Assembly: GCA_023433615.1 (NCBI GenBank)
Contig: JAEZCJ010000212.1
Coordinates: forward strand, 1 to 19,529
From: Bacillota bacterium
GTDB lineage: Bacteria > Bacillota > Bacilli > Paenibacillales > Paenibacillaceae
Direction: 5' to 3'
Length of the DNA stretch: 19,529 bases
The position numbers and the translations under genes were made by a program. Under the pieces are notes generated by a model that saw only the letters and a program-made list of their open reading frames with translations, was not told the DNA's origin and did no database searches. The stretch's first letter is position 1. Each line of letters starts with the position of its first letter. This document shows positions 1 through 8,398 of the stretch, piece by piece.

Positions 1-3000
1 CCGCGGCCTGCCGCCGCCGCCACCCCGCGGATCGGCCGCGCCGGGCACGCAGTCGGCGATGTCAGCCGCGGCGCCATCCTCGCGCGGACGCGGGGGGCGC
101 TGCCCGAGATTGCGGTGCTCAGCCGGCTGATCCGGGCGCGCGACATCGAGCCGATCGTCCTGCCCGTGAATCCGCTGGACGTGCTCTCCCAGCACATCGT
201 CGCCATGGCTGCGGACGCGGATTGGACCGTTCAGTCGCTCCATCGGCTCGTCACCCGGAGCGACAGCTTCCGCAGTTTTCCGCTGGAAGAGCTGCTAGCG
301 GCGCTCCAGGTATTGGGCGGTTTCTACCCGTTCGCCCGACCGCTCGTGGACTATGATGCGCTCACAGGCCGGATCAGCCGAAGAGCGAACAGCGCCATGG
401 CCGCGCTGACCGGCGCAGGCACGATCCCTTCCAGCTCCGGCTATCCGGTGCATCATGCCGAATCGCGCGTCCATCTCGGGGAACTGGACGAGGAGTTCAT
501 CGAGGAGAGCCGGGTCGGCGATGTGTTCCAGCTCGGTACGAGCTCCTGGATGATCCAGTCGATTCGCCAGGATCGCATCTACGTGACCGAGGCCGGCAAC
601 CGCTTCAGCGAGATTCCATTCTGGCGCAACGAAGCCGGCGGCCGCTCCTACGCATTAGGCGTGCAGCTCGGCCGGTTCTGGGGAGAGCTCGAACGGCGGC
701 TCGTCGGGGGCGAGCAGCAGATTGGCATGGCAGCCATTGGAGTCGAAGGTGTCGGCAACGACGTTGCAAATGGCGCTGAGAATGATCCTGACGCTAACGC
801 TGGCGTTGACAGCCCTAGCGGGTTCGCAGCATCTGTCGTAGCTATCCCTTCCGATCAGGAAGGTTCGCTGGGCAGCAAGCTGCCGACCGAAGCACAACCG
901 CGGCAGCGCCGCCGCGAGCAGCGGGATACAGCGCGCCAGTCCGTAGTCAACGCGCTGACAGCCGATTGGCTGACCCGCGAATACGGACTCGACGGCACAT
1001 CGGCTGAGGGGCTGATCGATTATGTCCGTTCGCAGCTGGCCGTCAGCGAGGTGCCGACCGACGGCAGGCTCGTGATCGAATACTACCGGGATGTCACCGG
1101 ACGCGCGCATGTTCTGCTGCACAACCACTGGGGCAAGCGGGTCAACCGCACCTGGCTGCTTGCCATTCAAGTCCAGCTAGAACGCGCGGCATCCTACCGC
1201 GTATACGGCAATGCCAAGGATGGCGGCATCGAGCTCGTCCTCCCGGAATGGAGCCCTGCTTGGCTGCAGGCCGTATGGCAGGTTACGCCCGACAATCTCG
1301 AGGCCGTGTTGATGGAGGCCATCCCCGGCTCTCCGATGCTCGGCATCGCTTTCCGCCGCATCGCCGAGATCTCGCTCTTGCTCTCCCGCAGCTTCACGCG
1401 CACGCCGATGTGGCAGAAAAGAATCCGCAGCGAAGAGCTGCTGAAGGCTGCCCTTCCCTATGCGGAGCAATTCCCTTACCTGCGCGAAGCGATGCGGGAA
1501 TGTCTGCACGATTACTTGGACATGCCGCATCTGCGCGAAGCGCTGCAAGCGATGTCGGACGGCAAGCTGGAGGTCGTCATCCGCGAGACGGAGAATCCGT
1601 CCCCGCTCGCGGCGCAGTTCGCGGCCGACTACGCGACCATGCAGATCTATGAAGGCGACGAGCTCGCCGAGAACGTCCAATTGCAGCTATTGTCGATCAG
1701 CAAGTCGCTGACCGGCGAGCTGTTCGGCGCAGACACGGTCCGCCGCGCGATCGACCCGGACGTCGTGGAGAGCGAACGCCGCCGTCTGGCTGCCTACGGC
1801 AGCGGCAGCGCATCGGAATCCATGCAGCCGCAAGGCACTGACGATCTATACGCCCTGCTGAAGCGCCGAGGCGACCAATCGACAGAGGAGCTGCTGCAGC
1901 TGGCAGGCGCCGATATCTCCGAATGGCTGGCGTACCTCGAACGGGACGGACGTATTTCCTATGTTGCATTCGGCGAGGACAATCGCTGGGTCTGCCGGGA
2001 CGAGCTCGACATGTATGCGGCTTTCCCGGAGACGCCTGCCGCGATCGCCTATGTTGCCGGGCGCTTCGCGGAGCATGTGCTGTCCTTCACGGAGGACGAC
2101 CTCCGTTCCCGCTACCCGGCCTTAACCGGCCTTCAGGCACGCGCCGTCGTGGACGAGCTGCTGCTGCAGGAGCGAATCGAGCATGCGCCCTTCGCGGCAT
2201 CCGCGGAGGAACGCGTCTGGACGAGCCGACGCATCGCCAGCCGCATTATCCGGCTGTCCGTCCATGAAGCGCGCCGCCAGGCGGAACCGCTCGCGCCCGA
2301 TCGGTGGCTCTATCAGACAGCCGCGATGCAGCACGCAACAGCATTCGCAAGGCTGCGCGGCAGCGAGGGCCTTCGGCATGCGATTGAGAAGCTGCAGGGT
2401 ATATTCCTGCCGCTGACGCTGTGGGAATCGGTCATCCTCCCCTCGCGGCTCTTGGATTACCGCAAGGAGGACCTTGACCTCTTGTGCGCCTCCGGCGAGC
2501 TGCTGTGGATCGGCCGCAAGGAGCCCGGCGAGAAGGAGGGCAAGATCGCCTTCTTCCTCGCGGAGTCGAAGGCGCTCTATGCCCCGCTGCTCGCAGAGAC
2601 CGTCGGCAGCGAAGGCGAGACAGCGCATCCGGAACTGCTGGCGCTGCTGGAGAAAAGCGGGGCTTCGTTCCTCACGAAGCTGGCGCGCGACGCCGGAGGG
2701 GCGCCTTCGGAGCTGCTGGCTGCCCTGCTCGAGCTCGTCTGGGAAGGCCGCGCGGCGAACGACCAGTTCGCGCCGCTCCGCATCCAGGCCGACACGAAGG
2801 GCAAGCAGCTTGCGAAGACCGGCTCCGGCCAAGGGCGGTGGTACGCGCTTAGCAGCCTGGCCGCGGACATGGATCTTAGCGGTGCTCCGCAACCGACGAC
2901 AGACGGCAGCGAAGTCCCGCCTGCCATGGCTTGGACGAAGCATCTGCTGGACACTTGCGGCATTCTGACGAAGGACCTGGCCGATGCGATTTCTCCTTAC

Positions 3001-3555
3001 GCGTGGGATGCCCTGCTGCCGATGCTGAAGCAGCTCGAGCAATGGGGCGTCGTGACGCGCGGCCTGTTCGTGCAGGATGTGCAGACGATGCAATTCGTGA
3101 AGCGCGAGCTTGTGCCGCAGCTTCGCCAGCAGCAGCAGCCGCAGGAGGCCGGCGCCGCGAACACGCCGACGATTCTCTGCGCGGCGGATCCCGCGAATCC
3201 GTTCGGCCTGACCCTTCCGTGGCCCAAGCATGCCGGAGCCAACTATGCGCGCAAGGCCGGCAACTACCTCGTCCTGCATGGCGGCGAGTGGGCGTTATGG
3301 GTCGAAGGTGCCGGAAAAAAGGTATTCGTCTGCGGGGCAGCCGCGGCAGAGGCACAGGGATTGGATACGCTGAAGCCGGTCATCCGGCTGGCATTCCAGA
3401 CGATCCTGAGGCAATGCCGCATCAGCAAGATCAAGGTCGAGCAATGGAACGGCAACCCCGCTGCCGAAGACGCCGAAGGCAGCGCGCTGCTGCAAGACTT
3501 CGGCGCCGAACGCGATCGCAGCGCACTCGTGCTCTGGCCGAGCATGCTAGGGTGA
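1..3555 (+). CDS. lhr: Lhr-type ATP-dependent helicase, 5' end outside the window
   Basis: The reading frame is open from the first base, so this is a partial gene of 1184 visible codons; the GTG at 115 is not the real start. Residues 10-16 are RIGRAGH, superfamily 2 helicase motif VI, followed by VGDVSRG and later NPLDVLSQHIVAM, GELDEEF-x3-SRVGDVFQLGTSSW and IPFWRNE, all hallmarks of the Lhr core as in E. coli Lhr. The RecA-like domains with the Walker motifs must lie upstream. The remaining roughly 900 residues correspond to the long Lhr C-terminal region (winged helices and beta domains). The family comprises 3'-5' translocating helicases linked to DNA repair; this is family knowledge. About 75 residues around nt 700-930 look like an acidic, low-complexity linker insertion. 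The first ten codons are odd: P replaces the usual Q before RIGRAGH, and alanine/proline-rich sequence replaces the conserved lead-in (see findings). Stop TGA is followed by a hairpin. Confidence 0.9.
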   Translation, partial: PRPAAAATPRIGRAGHAVGDVSRGAILARTRGALPEIAVLSRLIRARDIEPIVLPVNPLDVLSQHIVAMAADADWTVQSLHRLVTRSDSFRSFPLEELLAALQVLGGFYPFARPLVDYDALTGRISRRANSAMAALTGAGTIPSSSGYPVHHAESRVHLGELDEEFIEESRVGDVFQLGTSSWMIQSIRQDRIYVTEAGNRFSEIPFWRNEAGGRSYALGVQLGRFWGELERRLVGGEQQIGMAAIGVEGVGNDVANGAENDPDANAGVDSPSGFAASVVAIPSDQEGSLGSKLPTEAQPRQRRREQRDTARQSVVNALTADWLTREYGLDGTSAEGLIDYVRSQLAVSEVPTDGRLVIEYYRDVTGRAHVLLHNHWGKRVNRTWLLAIQVQLERAASYRVYGNAKDGGIELVLPEWSPAWLQAVWQVTPDNLEAVLMEAIPGSPMLGIAFRRIAEISLLLSRSFTRTPMWQKRIRSEELLKAALPYAEQFPYLREAMRECLHDYLDMPHLREALQAMSDGKLEVVIRETENPSPLAAQFAADYATMQIYEGDELAENVQLQLLSISKSLTGELFGADTVRRAIDPDVVESERRRLAAYGSGSASESMQPQGTDDLYALLKRRGDQSTEELLQLAGADISEWLAYLERDGRISYVAFGEDNRWVCRDELDMYAAFPETPAAIAYVAGRFAEHVLSFTEDDLRSRYPALTGLQARAVVDELLLQERIEHAPFAASAEERVWTSRRIASRIIRLSVHEARRQAEPLAPDRWLYQTAAMQHATAFARLRGSEGLRHAIEKLQGIFLPLTLWESVILPSRLLDYRKEDLDLLCASGELLWIGRKEPGEKEGKIAFFLAESKALYAPLLAETVGSEGETAHPELLALLEKSGASFLTKLARDAGGAPSELLAALLELVWEGRAANDQFAPLRIQADTKGKQLAKTGSGQGRWYALSSLAADMDLSGAPQPTTDGSEVPPAMAWTKHLLDTCGILTKDLADAISPYAWDALLPMLKQLEQWGVVTRGLFVQDVQTMQFVKRELVPQLRQQQQPQEAGAANTPTILCAADPANPFGLTLPWPKHAGANYARKAGNYLVLHGGEWALWVEGAGKKVFVCGAAAAEAQGLDTLKPVIRLAFQTILRQCRISKIKVEQWNGNPAAEDAEGSALLQDFGAERDRSALVLWPSMLG

Positions 3556-3570
3556 CGTCCCGCCTTATGC

Positions 3571-3614
3571 AGCAAGCCCCCGAACAAGGACTCGTCCATG
3601 TTCGGGGGCTTGCT
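3571..3614. terminator. Hairpin between convergent genes, probably bidirectional terminator
   Basis: A perfect 16-bp stem (3571-3586 pairs with 3599-3614) encloses a 12-base loop. It starts 15 bases after the lhr stop and lies 13 bases beyond the end of the oppositely oriented surface-protein gene. The T-tract is weak on both sides (GTGTTT on plus), so termination relies on the very stable GC-rich stem. Confidence 0.75.
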
Positions 3615-3626
3615 GTGTTTCGTAAA

Positions 3627-6600
3627 TCAAGCAGATTTATTGAAGTCGATTAAATCCGAGATCGCCGAGAGGTTGCCTTCTGCATCTACGGCATAGGCAC
3701 GGAAGTAACGTTTGTTACCCTCATCAGTCAACAGGTGGAAGTCTGAAAAAACGGCACTACCGTTCGAAACCGATACGCTGCGAAGCGCTGCAGTCAATTG
3801 GCTTACATCCGTAATGACTGTGCCATCCTCTACGATATACACCGTGGCCGTCCCATCCTCCACGTACACCATCACCGTATTGGTCGTCGTATTGACGTGA
3901 GCGCCCGTGATGACCGGAGCGGTGTTATCTGTCACCTGATGCTCGCCGCCCAGCGTAATTGTCTCGCTCCATATCAAAGTACTATAGAACGCGATTGTAC
4001 CTGCGGCAATCGTATGATTCTCCATTGACTTCAGATGCGTTATTCTGGATGGAATGCTCAGCGTCTCGCCTATCGGCCAGTTGATATCATCCGCAATGTA
4101 GATTCTGGTTACGCTGCTATCCTCGATGGCATCCTCCAGCGATGCCGCATTATACACGATAGCTGCGCCATTAGCGTTGACATAATAATATTTTTCGGCC
4201 TTCGTATTCCGGACATAAATCCCTTCGTAACCGGTAATTGTCGAACTAAGATGCGAGATATTATCCAGATTCGCCAGATAAATAATCTCCTCATCCCCAT
4301 TGACGCTCACGATGAGCGTTACCTCTTCGTAAGTGCCGAAATCGTAGGATTCTATCCCTTCCATGTACAAAATCTCAAGTTCCACAGTGATCGGCTCTGC
4401 GGAACGCAGCCAAATCGGCCTATTTACGTACAGCTCATTGAACTCGCCATACGAGAAATCTGCCGCCAGCGTAACCACGTCGACCTCCGTCCTCGTGATC
4501 CAATACATGACGCCATCCAATGATGAAGCCGTGCCATGAACCAATAGCCGGTACGTCGGCGACTCTCCGTCATTTTTATCAAGAACGACGACCATAGCAC
4601 TCGTGACAGCTGCTTCTTCTTCGGCAATCGCCTCCTCATAGCGTATCTCATGATTCGGATACTCGCTATTCAGATAGTCTGCCAATTCCCCAACTGTCAT
4701 CCCGTACGGGACATACACCTCACTGTACTTCGAAGATACCTCGACTTCTCCCATGTCGGGTTCGACCGCTTCCCCCACGATCACAGGATTATTGTATAAG
4801 TAGCCGCCGGACTGCCCGGTCACCGAATCCTCTACGAAAGCGACCGCGATGCCGTCCGGATCGGGGAACTCCCCTCCAGAATAAAAGTGGATATACAAGA
4901 TGGAACTGTCATTATCGTCGAAAGTGGCGTCAATGCTTGTATTCCCCGGCTCCCAAGATACCGGTCCTCCCATTCCGTAAACTTTGACACTCTCAAGCAG
5001 CGCCGATGCCTCCAAGCCGGCCGTCGCTTCCGAGACTGGCTCGCTGAACTGAACGGTTATGTTGATGTAACCGTCTCCGTCGTTGAAACTCGTGATTTCA
5101 CCAATCAAGTAATTGGCGTACTCATTCATATAAGAGACGATGTCATTGTAAAGCCTGCCGCCATTCATACTCACGATTGCATCGGCATTAAGCATGGCCT
5201 CGATCTCGTAGTATTCGTCGCTGTACCCTTCCGCAAGGGTTATGAGTAGCGCATTGCCCCCGACCCATGCCATACTCGCGGCTTCAAGCTGCTCCCAACC
5301 CGATACGGGACGCATCAACTCTATGCCAACAAGCGCGGCAGACGGATCGAGTGCCAGCGTTCCGCTGGACAGCGGCTCGTTGAACATGATCTCGAACGAC
5401 ACTAGCTGTCCGTCCTCGGCCACGATGTTCCTAATATCCGAGAATATCGGGTCAGCGCCATATTTAACCGTGTTCATCCAGGTGTATGGATCGGAAACCC
5501 CTTTAACCGTATGGTCCACAAAGTTTACCGTTATCGAGAGTCCTTCCCACGGTATTCCCTGAAGCGCGATTTCCATGGTCTGCGGAGCCGCGTCGTCCCA
5601 CTCGATCGCGATCTCGCTATCTTGGGGCGTTATGACCTGGAGTGCAGTACCGTCATCTCCGATTCGGAGGAACGACACGCTCTCGATAAGCTCATCCGCC
5701 GTTTTCCCCAATGTTACTGCTGCCAGGGACTGGGTGAAGTGCACCTTGAACCCGTATAAATTGTCTTCAACGACATTGAAGTCGCCCAGATATGCTCCGA
5801 ACCCCGGCTGTTCAGTACTCGCGACCAATTTCACATTCTCATAACTACCATTCAACTCGTTCGTGGCGTTAGCCTTCAATACGCGCGGCGTCGACGCGAT
5901 CAGCGAGACGCTCCGTTCCGGGAACGTCAGCGGAACGTTCGCCGCCACCGTAACATCAGCCACCAAATAGATTGCCCCGATCTCCTCTGCAGCCAGCGCA
6001 GCGACGAGATGGTGCTCATTGCCGACATATGCCGTGCTGCCCATTGCGAAGTAGAAACCGCCAGGCGAGCCCCATTTTGCGACCATCGTGCCGACATCTT
6101 TAAGAATAATCTCATTGAAGAACGGTTTCCCCGTCAACATTAGCAATTCCGCATCGTTATCCGCATAGCCAACGAGTGTAATGTAACCGCTGCGAGTATT
6201 CATGCCGGCGATATCCCCGACTTCCAATCGGACATACGTGCTTGCCCTTAGATCCTTGCCCGTTAGCGAGAAGCTTTCCTGGCGGGCGACGATATTGTTC
6301 GCGATCTGGATAGCCCCTACTTCGGCATTGCCGGCGGCTGCCGCAAGCTCGGTTGCGTTCGCAACCGTCACTTGAGGCTTAATCGCGTACGGCTTACTGC
6401 CCGCCGCATCGATCCGGACTACCATGCCGCTCTTAAGCGTCACCGATCCGGTAACATCCGCCGCATCCGTGGCGCTGGAGGCTTTGATCCCATACGGGAA
6501 TCCTGCGCTTACTTCTTCGAGCAATTGAGCCGCAGTCATGCCATACGGCACATAGAGACTATCGGGCACGTTCGCGTCCCAGCTCGACTCAATCGACACA

Positions 6601-8222
6601 TCCGCATTGCTACCGGATTTATATAATCCCGGATAGGTAACCAGCGAGACATTGGCAAGGCTCCCGGTCAGCGAATTCTTATAAGCATAAGCCGTCAGCT
6701 GACGTTCCGCCGAACCGACCAACTCAATGCTCCGTGCAGGGAAAGTTACTGCACTCTCTACCGTTACGTTTCCAGGGAAATAGACCTTCGTAACTGTCGA
6801 ATCGGCCAATGCCCGCAGCAGGTGTTCCTTGTTCCCTACATATGCCGTCGTGCCAAGCTTGTAATATTGCCACTGGCCATCTTGATGATGAATCGACAAT
6901 GTCCCGCTGAATGCTCCAATTCCATCAGCAACGATTTCATTGAATCCCATCGCGTTGACGGCAGCTAATAGGTCAGTATCGTTAGCCGCATATGCGACAA
7001 AATAGACATTGCCTTCCCACGCCATCCAGGTAGAAATCTTCTTCTTGATCGTTACTCGGACAGGGTGATCCGCGCGAAATACCATACCCTCTTGAATGGC
7101 TAGCTCCTGCTCTGGCGCGCTTATATCATTGGAGATGAATATAGCACGCAAACTCGAATCGCCTGCTGCCGACGCAAGCTCGGCATACGTCGATACTGCA
7201 CGCTGCGGCCTAATTTCGTAAGCTTTGCTGCCGGCAAGATTAACGCGCACTACCATGTTCTTGGTCAAGACCGTACTGCCCGATACTTCGGGCGCATCCG
7301 CAGCGCTCGAAGCCCGGATCGTATATCCGTACTGCGATTCGACCGCTGCCGCCAACTGTGCTGCTGTCATGTTATGCGGCACATAGATCCGATTGAGCTC
7401 AGTCCCGCCGATCTTCTGGATCTGCAATAGGGCGGTCGTACCGATCGCTGCCAACTCTTGATCCGTAGGAGCGACAATTGTCACCAAATAGCGATAATAG
7501 GCTTTGTTCAAGTTCAACGTTGCCAAGCTAAGCTCGTACAACTTCACATCCGGCTTCTCGTAGGCCGCCTTCGCTGCGATCAATCGCCCTTCCAGCTCTA
7601 CCCGCTCCGGGCTGGTCGTACCCGTATGGGATATAGCATCGACTGCCAATGCGATCAGCCCGCTCATATACGGTCTGTACGTAACCTCCGCGTCGAGCAT
7701 CGACATCAGGAAACGTACGTCTTCGCTGCCGATTCCGTCACCGGCCGCGACATTCCCGATTTCCGGCAGCCGCAGGTACTTCAACACATGGCTGACGTCC
7801 GGATTGTATGTCTTGGCATTCATGGCTTCCAAGATGCCGACAACACCCGCCAGCGTCTGTAATTTATAACCTGCAACGGCAGCGTTCGGCACGCCTGCCT
7901 CAGATTGCACGAAGCCGGAAGCTAGCGCAATCGTCACCGACATGACCTCATTCAGAGGCTTATCCAGCGTAATTCGTACCCGATTATTCTCCGGTATCGC
8001 CTGCGCAACCAGTACGCCCGGAGCGCCGCTTAGCGATATTTTCGATGTATCCAACGATCCCTCTTGCAGGTACCGATCGAACTGCAAGGTAATTTCAGGA
8101 CCGCTCATATTGCTAGCATTCACAAGCACCGGTGCCGAGCCTGCATCTGCTGCATGAGCGGCCGGCACGAGCGCAACTACCATCATCACTGCGGCAATTA
8201 TGGATGAGATCCATTTTTTCAC
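3627..8222 (-). CDS. Large secreted repeat protein, probable cell-surface protein
   Basis: The protein has about 1531 residues from a GTG at 8222. The open frame extends 30 codons further upstream, but this GTG has a GGGGG ribosome site (8233-8237) and is followed at once by a classical signal peptide: KKW, a hydrophobic run, then VPAAHAADA with likely cleavage after AHA. Residues about 25-120 resemble the Ig-like SwmB/SbsA-type domains of Gram-positive surface proteins. A unit of about 250 residues beginning YVP-x2-MTAAQL is duplicated (about 279-530 and 556-800), and a diverged copy lies near the C-terminus. Between them lie further Ig-like segments with FNEPLSSG and FSEPVSEA, typical of SbsA-like folds. 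The last 90 residues look like a terminal fibronectin- or Ig-like domain. I see no SLH repeats, LPXTG motif or transmembrane tail, so anchoring is unknown. No catalytic motif is recognised. GC content is visibly lower than in the flanking genes. Its 5' end faces the c-di-GMP gene. Confidence 0.85.
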   Translation of the reverse strand: MKKWISSIIAAVMMVVALVPAAHAADAGSAPVLVNASNMSGPEITLQFDRYLQEGSLDTSKISLSGAPGVLVAQAIPENNRVRITLDKPLNEVMSVTIALASGFVQSEAGVPNAAVAGYKLQTLAGVVGILEAMNAKTYNPDVSHVLKYLRLPEIGNVAAGDGIGSEDVRFLMSMLDAEVTYRPYMSGLIALAVDAISHTGTTSPERVELEGRLIAAKAAYEKPDVKLYELSLATLNLNKAYYRYLVTIVAPTDQELAAIGTTALLQIQKIGGTELNRIYVPHNMTAAQLAAAVESQYGYTIRASSAADAPEVSGSTVLTKNMVVRVNLAGSKAYEIRPQRAVSTYAELASAAGDSSLRAIFISNDISAPEQELAIQEGMVFRADHPVRVTIKKKISTWMAWEGNVYFVAYAANDTDLLAAVNAMGFNEIVADGIGAFSGTLSIHHQDGQWQYYKLGTTAYVGNKEHLLRALADSTVTKVYFPGNVTVESAVTFPARSIELVGSAERQLTAYAYKNSLTGSLANVSLVTYPGLYKSGSNADVSIESSWDANVPDSLYVPYGMTAAQLLEEVSAGFPYGIKASSATDAADVTGSVTLKSGMVVRIDAAGSKPYAIKPQVTVANATELAAAAGNAEVGAIQIANNIVARQESFSLTGKDLRASTYVRLEVGDIAGMNTRSGYITLVGYADNDAELLMLTGKPFFNEIILKDVGTMVAKWGSPGGFYFAMGSTAYVGNEHHLVAALAAEEIGAIYLVADVTVAANVPLTFPERSVSLIASTPRVLKANATNELNGSYENVKLVASTEQPGFGAYLGDFNVVEDNLYGFKVHFTQSLAAVTLGKTADELIESVSFLRIGDDGTALQVITPQDSEIAIEWDDAAPQTMEIALQGIPWEGLSITVNFVDHTVKGVSDPYTWMNTVKYGADPIFSDIRNIVAEDGQLVSFEIMFNEPLSSGTLALDPSAALVGIELMRPVSGWEQLEAASMAWVGGNALLITLAEGYSDEYYEIEAMLNADAIVSMNGGRLYNDIVSYMNEYANYLIGEITSFNDGDGYINITVQFSEPVSEATAGLEASALLESVKVYGMGGPVSWEPGNTSIDATFDDNDSSILYIHFYSGGEFPDPDGIAVAFVEDSVTGQSGGYLYNNPVIVGEAVEPDMGEVEVSSKYSEVYVPYGMTVGELADYLNSEYPNHEIRYEEAIAEEEAAVTSAMVVVLDKNDGESPTYRLLVHGTASSLDGVMYWITRTEVDVVTLAADFSYGEFNELYVNRPIWLRSAEPITVELEILYMEGIESYDFGTYEEVTLIVSVNGDEEIIYLANLDNISHLSSTITGYEGIYVRNTKAEKYYYVNANGAAIVYNAASLEDAIEDSSVTRIYIADDINWPIGETLSIPSRITHLKSMENHTIAAGTIAFYSTLIWSETITLGGEHQVTDNTAPVITGAHVNTTTNTVMVYVEDGTATVYIVEDGTVITDVSQLTAALRSVSVSNGSAVFSDFHLLTDEGNKRYFRAYAVDAEGNLSAISDLIDFNKSA
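3948..4718 (-). repeat. Diverged third copy of the surface-protein unit
   Basis: The segment starts with VYVPYGMTVGELADYL, matching the start of the two upstream units, and ends with a DDINWPIGETLSIPSR segment that resembles the NVTVESAVTFPARS portion of copy 1. The middle is much less similar, so this copy is older or under different constraint. Confidence 0.6.
5823..7388 (-). repeat. Two tandem copies of a ~250-residue unit in the surface protein
   Basis: Copy 1 runs from about 7388 to 6633 and copy 2 from about 6557 to 5823, offset by 277 codons. Both begin with [IL]YVP-x2-MTAAQL, continue through a YGI/YTI-[RK]ASSA-x-DA segment, a MVVR-[VI] segment with GSK-x-Y-[AE]-I-[RK]-PQ, a TELA/AELA-x-AAG segment, a G-[ST]-TAYVGN-x2-HL segment, and end with a TFP-[AE]-RS segment. 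The order of motifs is the same in both, which supports intragenic duplication. Confidence 0.85.
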
Positions 8223-8259
8223 GTAGTCGATACCCCCAATTAATAACTCTATTAGTAAA

Positions 8260-8268
8260 ATTGTACCA
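8260..8268 (-). promoter_or_regulatory. Extended -10 promoter element for the surface-protein gene
   Basis: On the minus strand the sequence reads TGGTACAAT, an extended -10 (TGn + TACAAT). A transcript would start near 8253 and give a leader of about 30 bases before the GTG at 8222. A good -35 hexamer is not evident, which fits an extended -10 promoter. Confidence 0.5.
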
Positions 8269-8398
8269 CGGCAAGCAGATGTCGAATAGCTGAAAACGCT
8301 GTCGAAACCCACAATTTCTATTAATATTTATACCAAAACTTTCTTAATACCTATATACTACTATTACAAACAAGAATCTCTCGAGAAGTAGGTACAAG

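Noticed and set aside
2122..3279. 385-codon open frame on the minus strand inside lhr
   Set aside because: It lies opposite a well-matched Lhr sequence, is Arg/Leu/Gln-rich without motifs and is a typical GC-rich antisense shadow.
8223..8312. 30-codon upstream extension of the surface protein
   Set aside because: It would run through the extended -10 promoter and precede the signal peptide; the GTG at 8222 has its own ribosome site.
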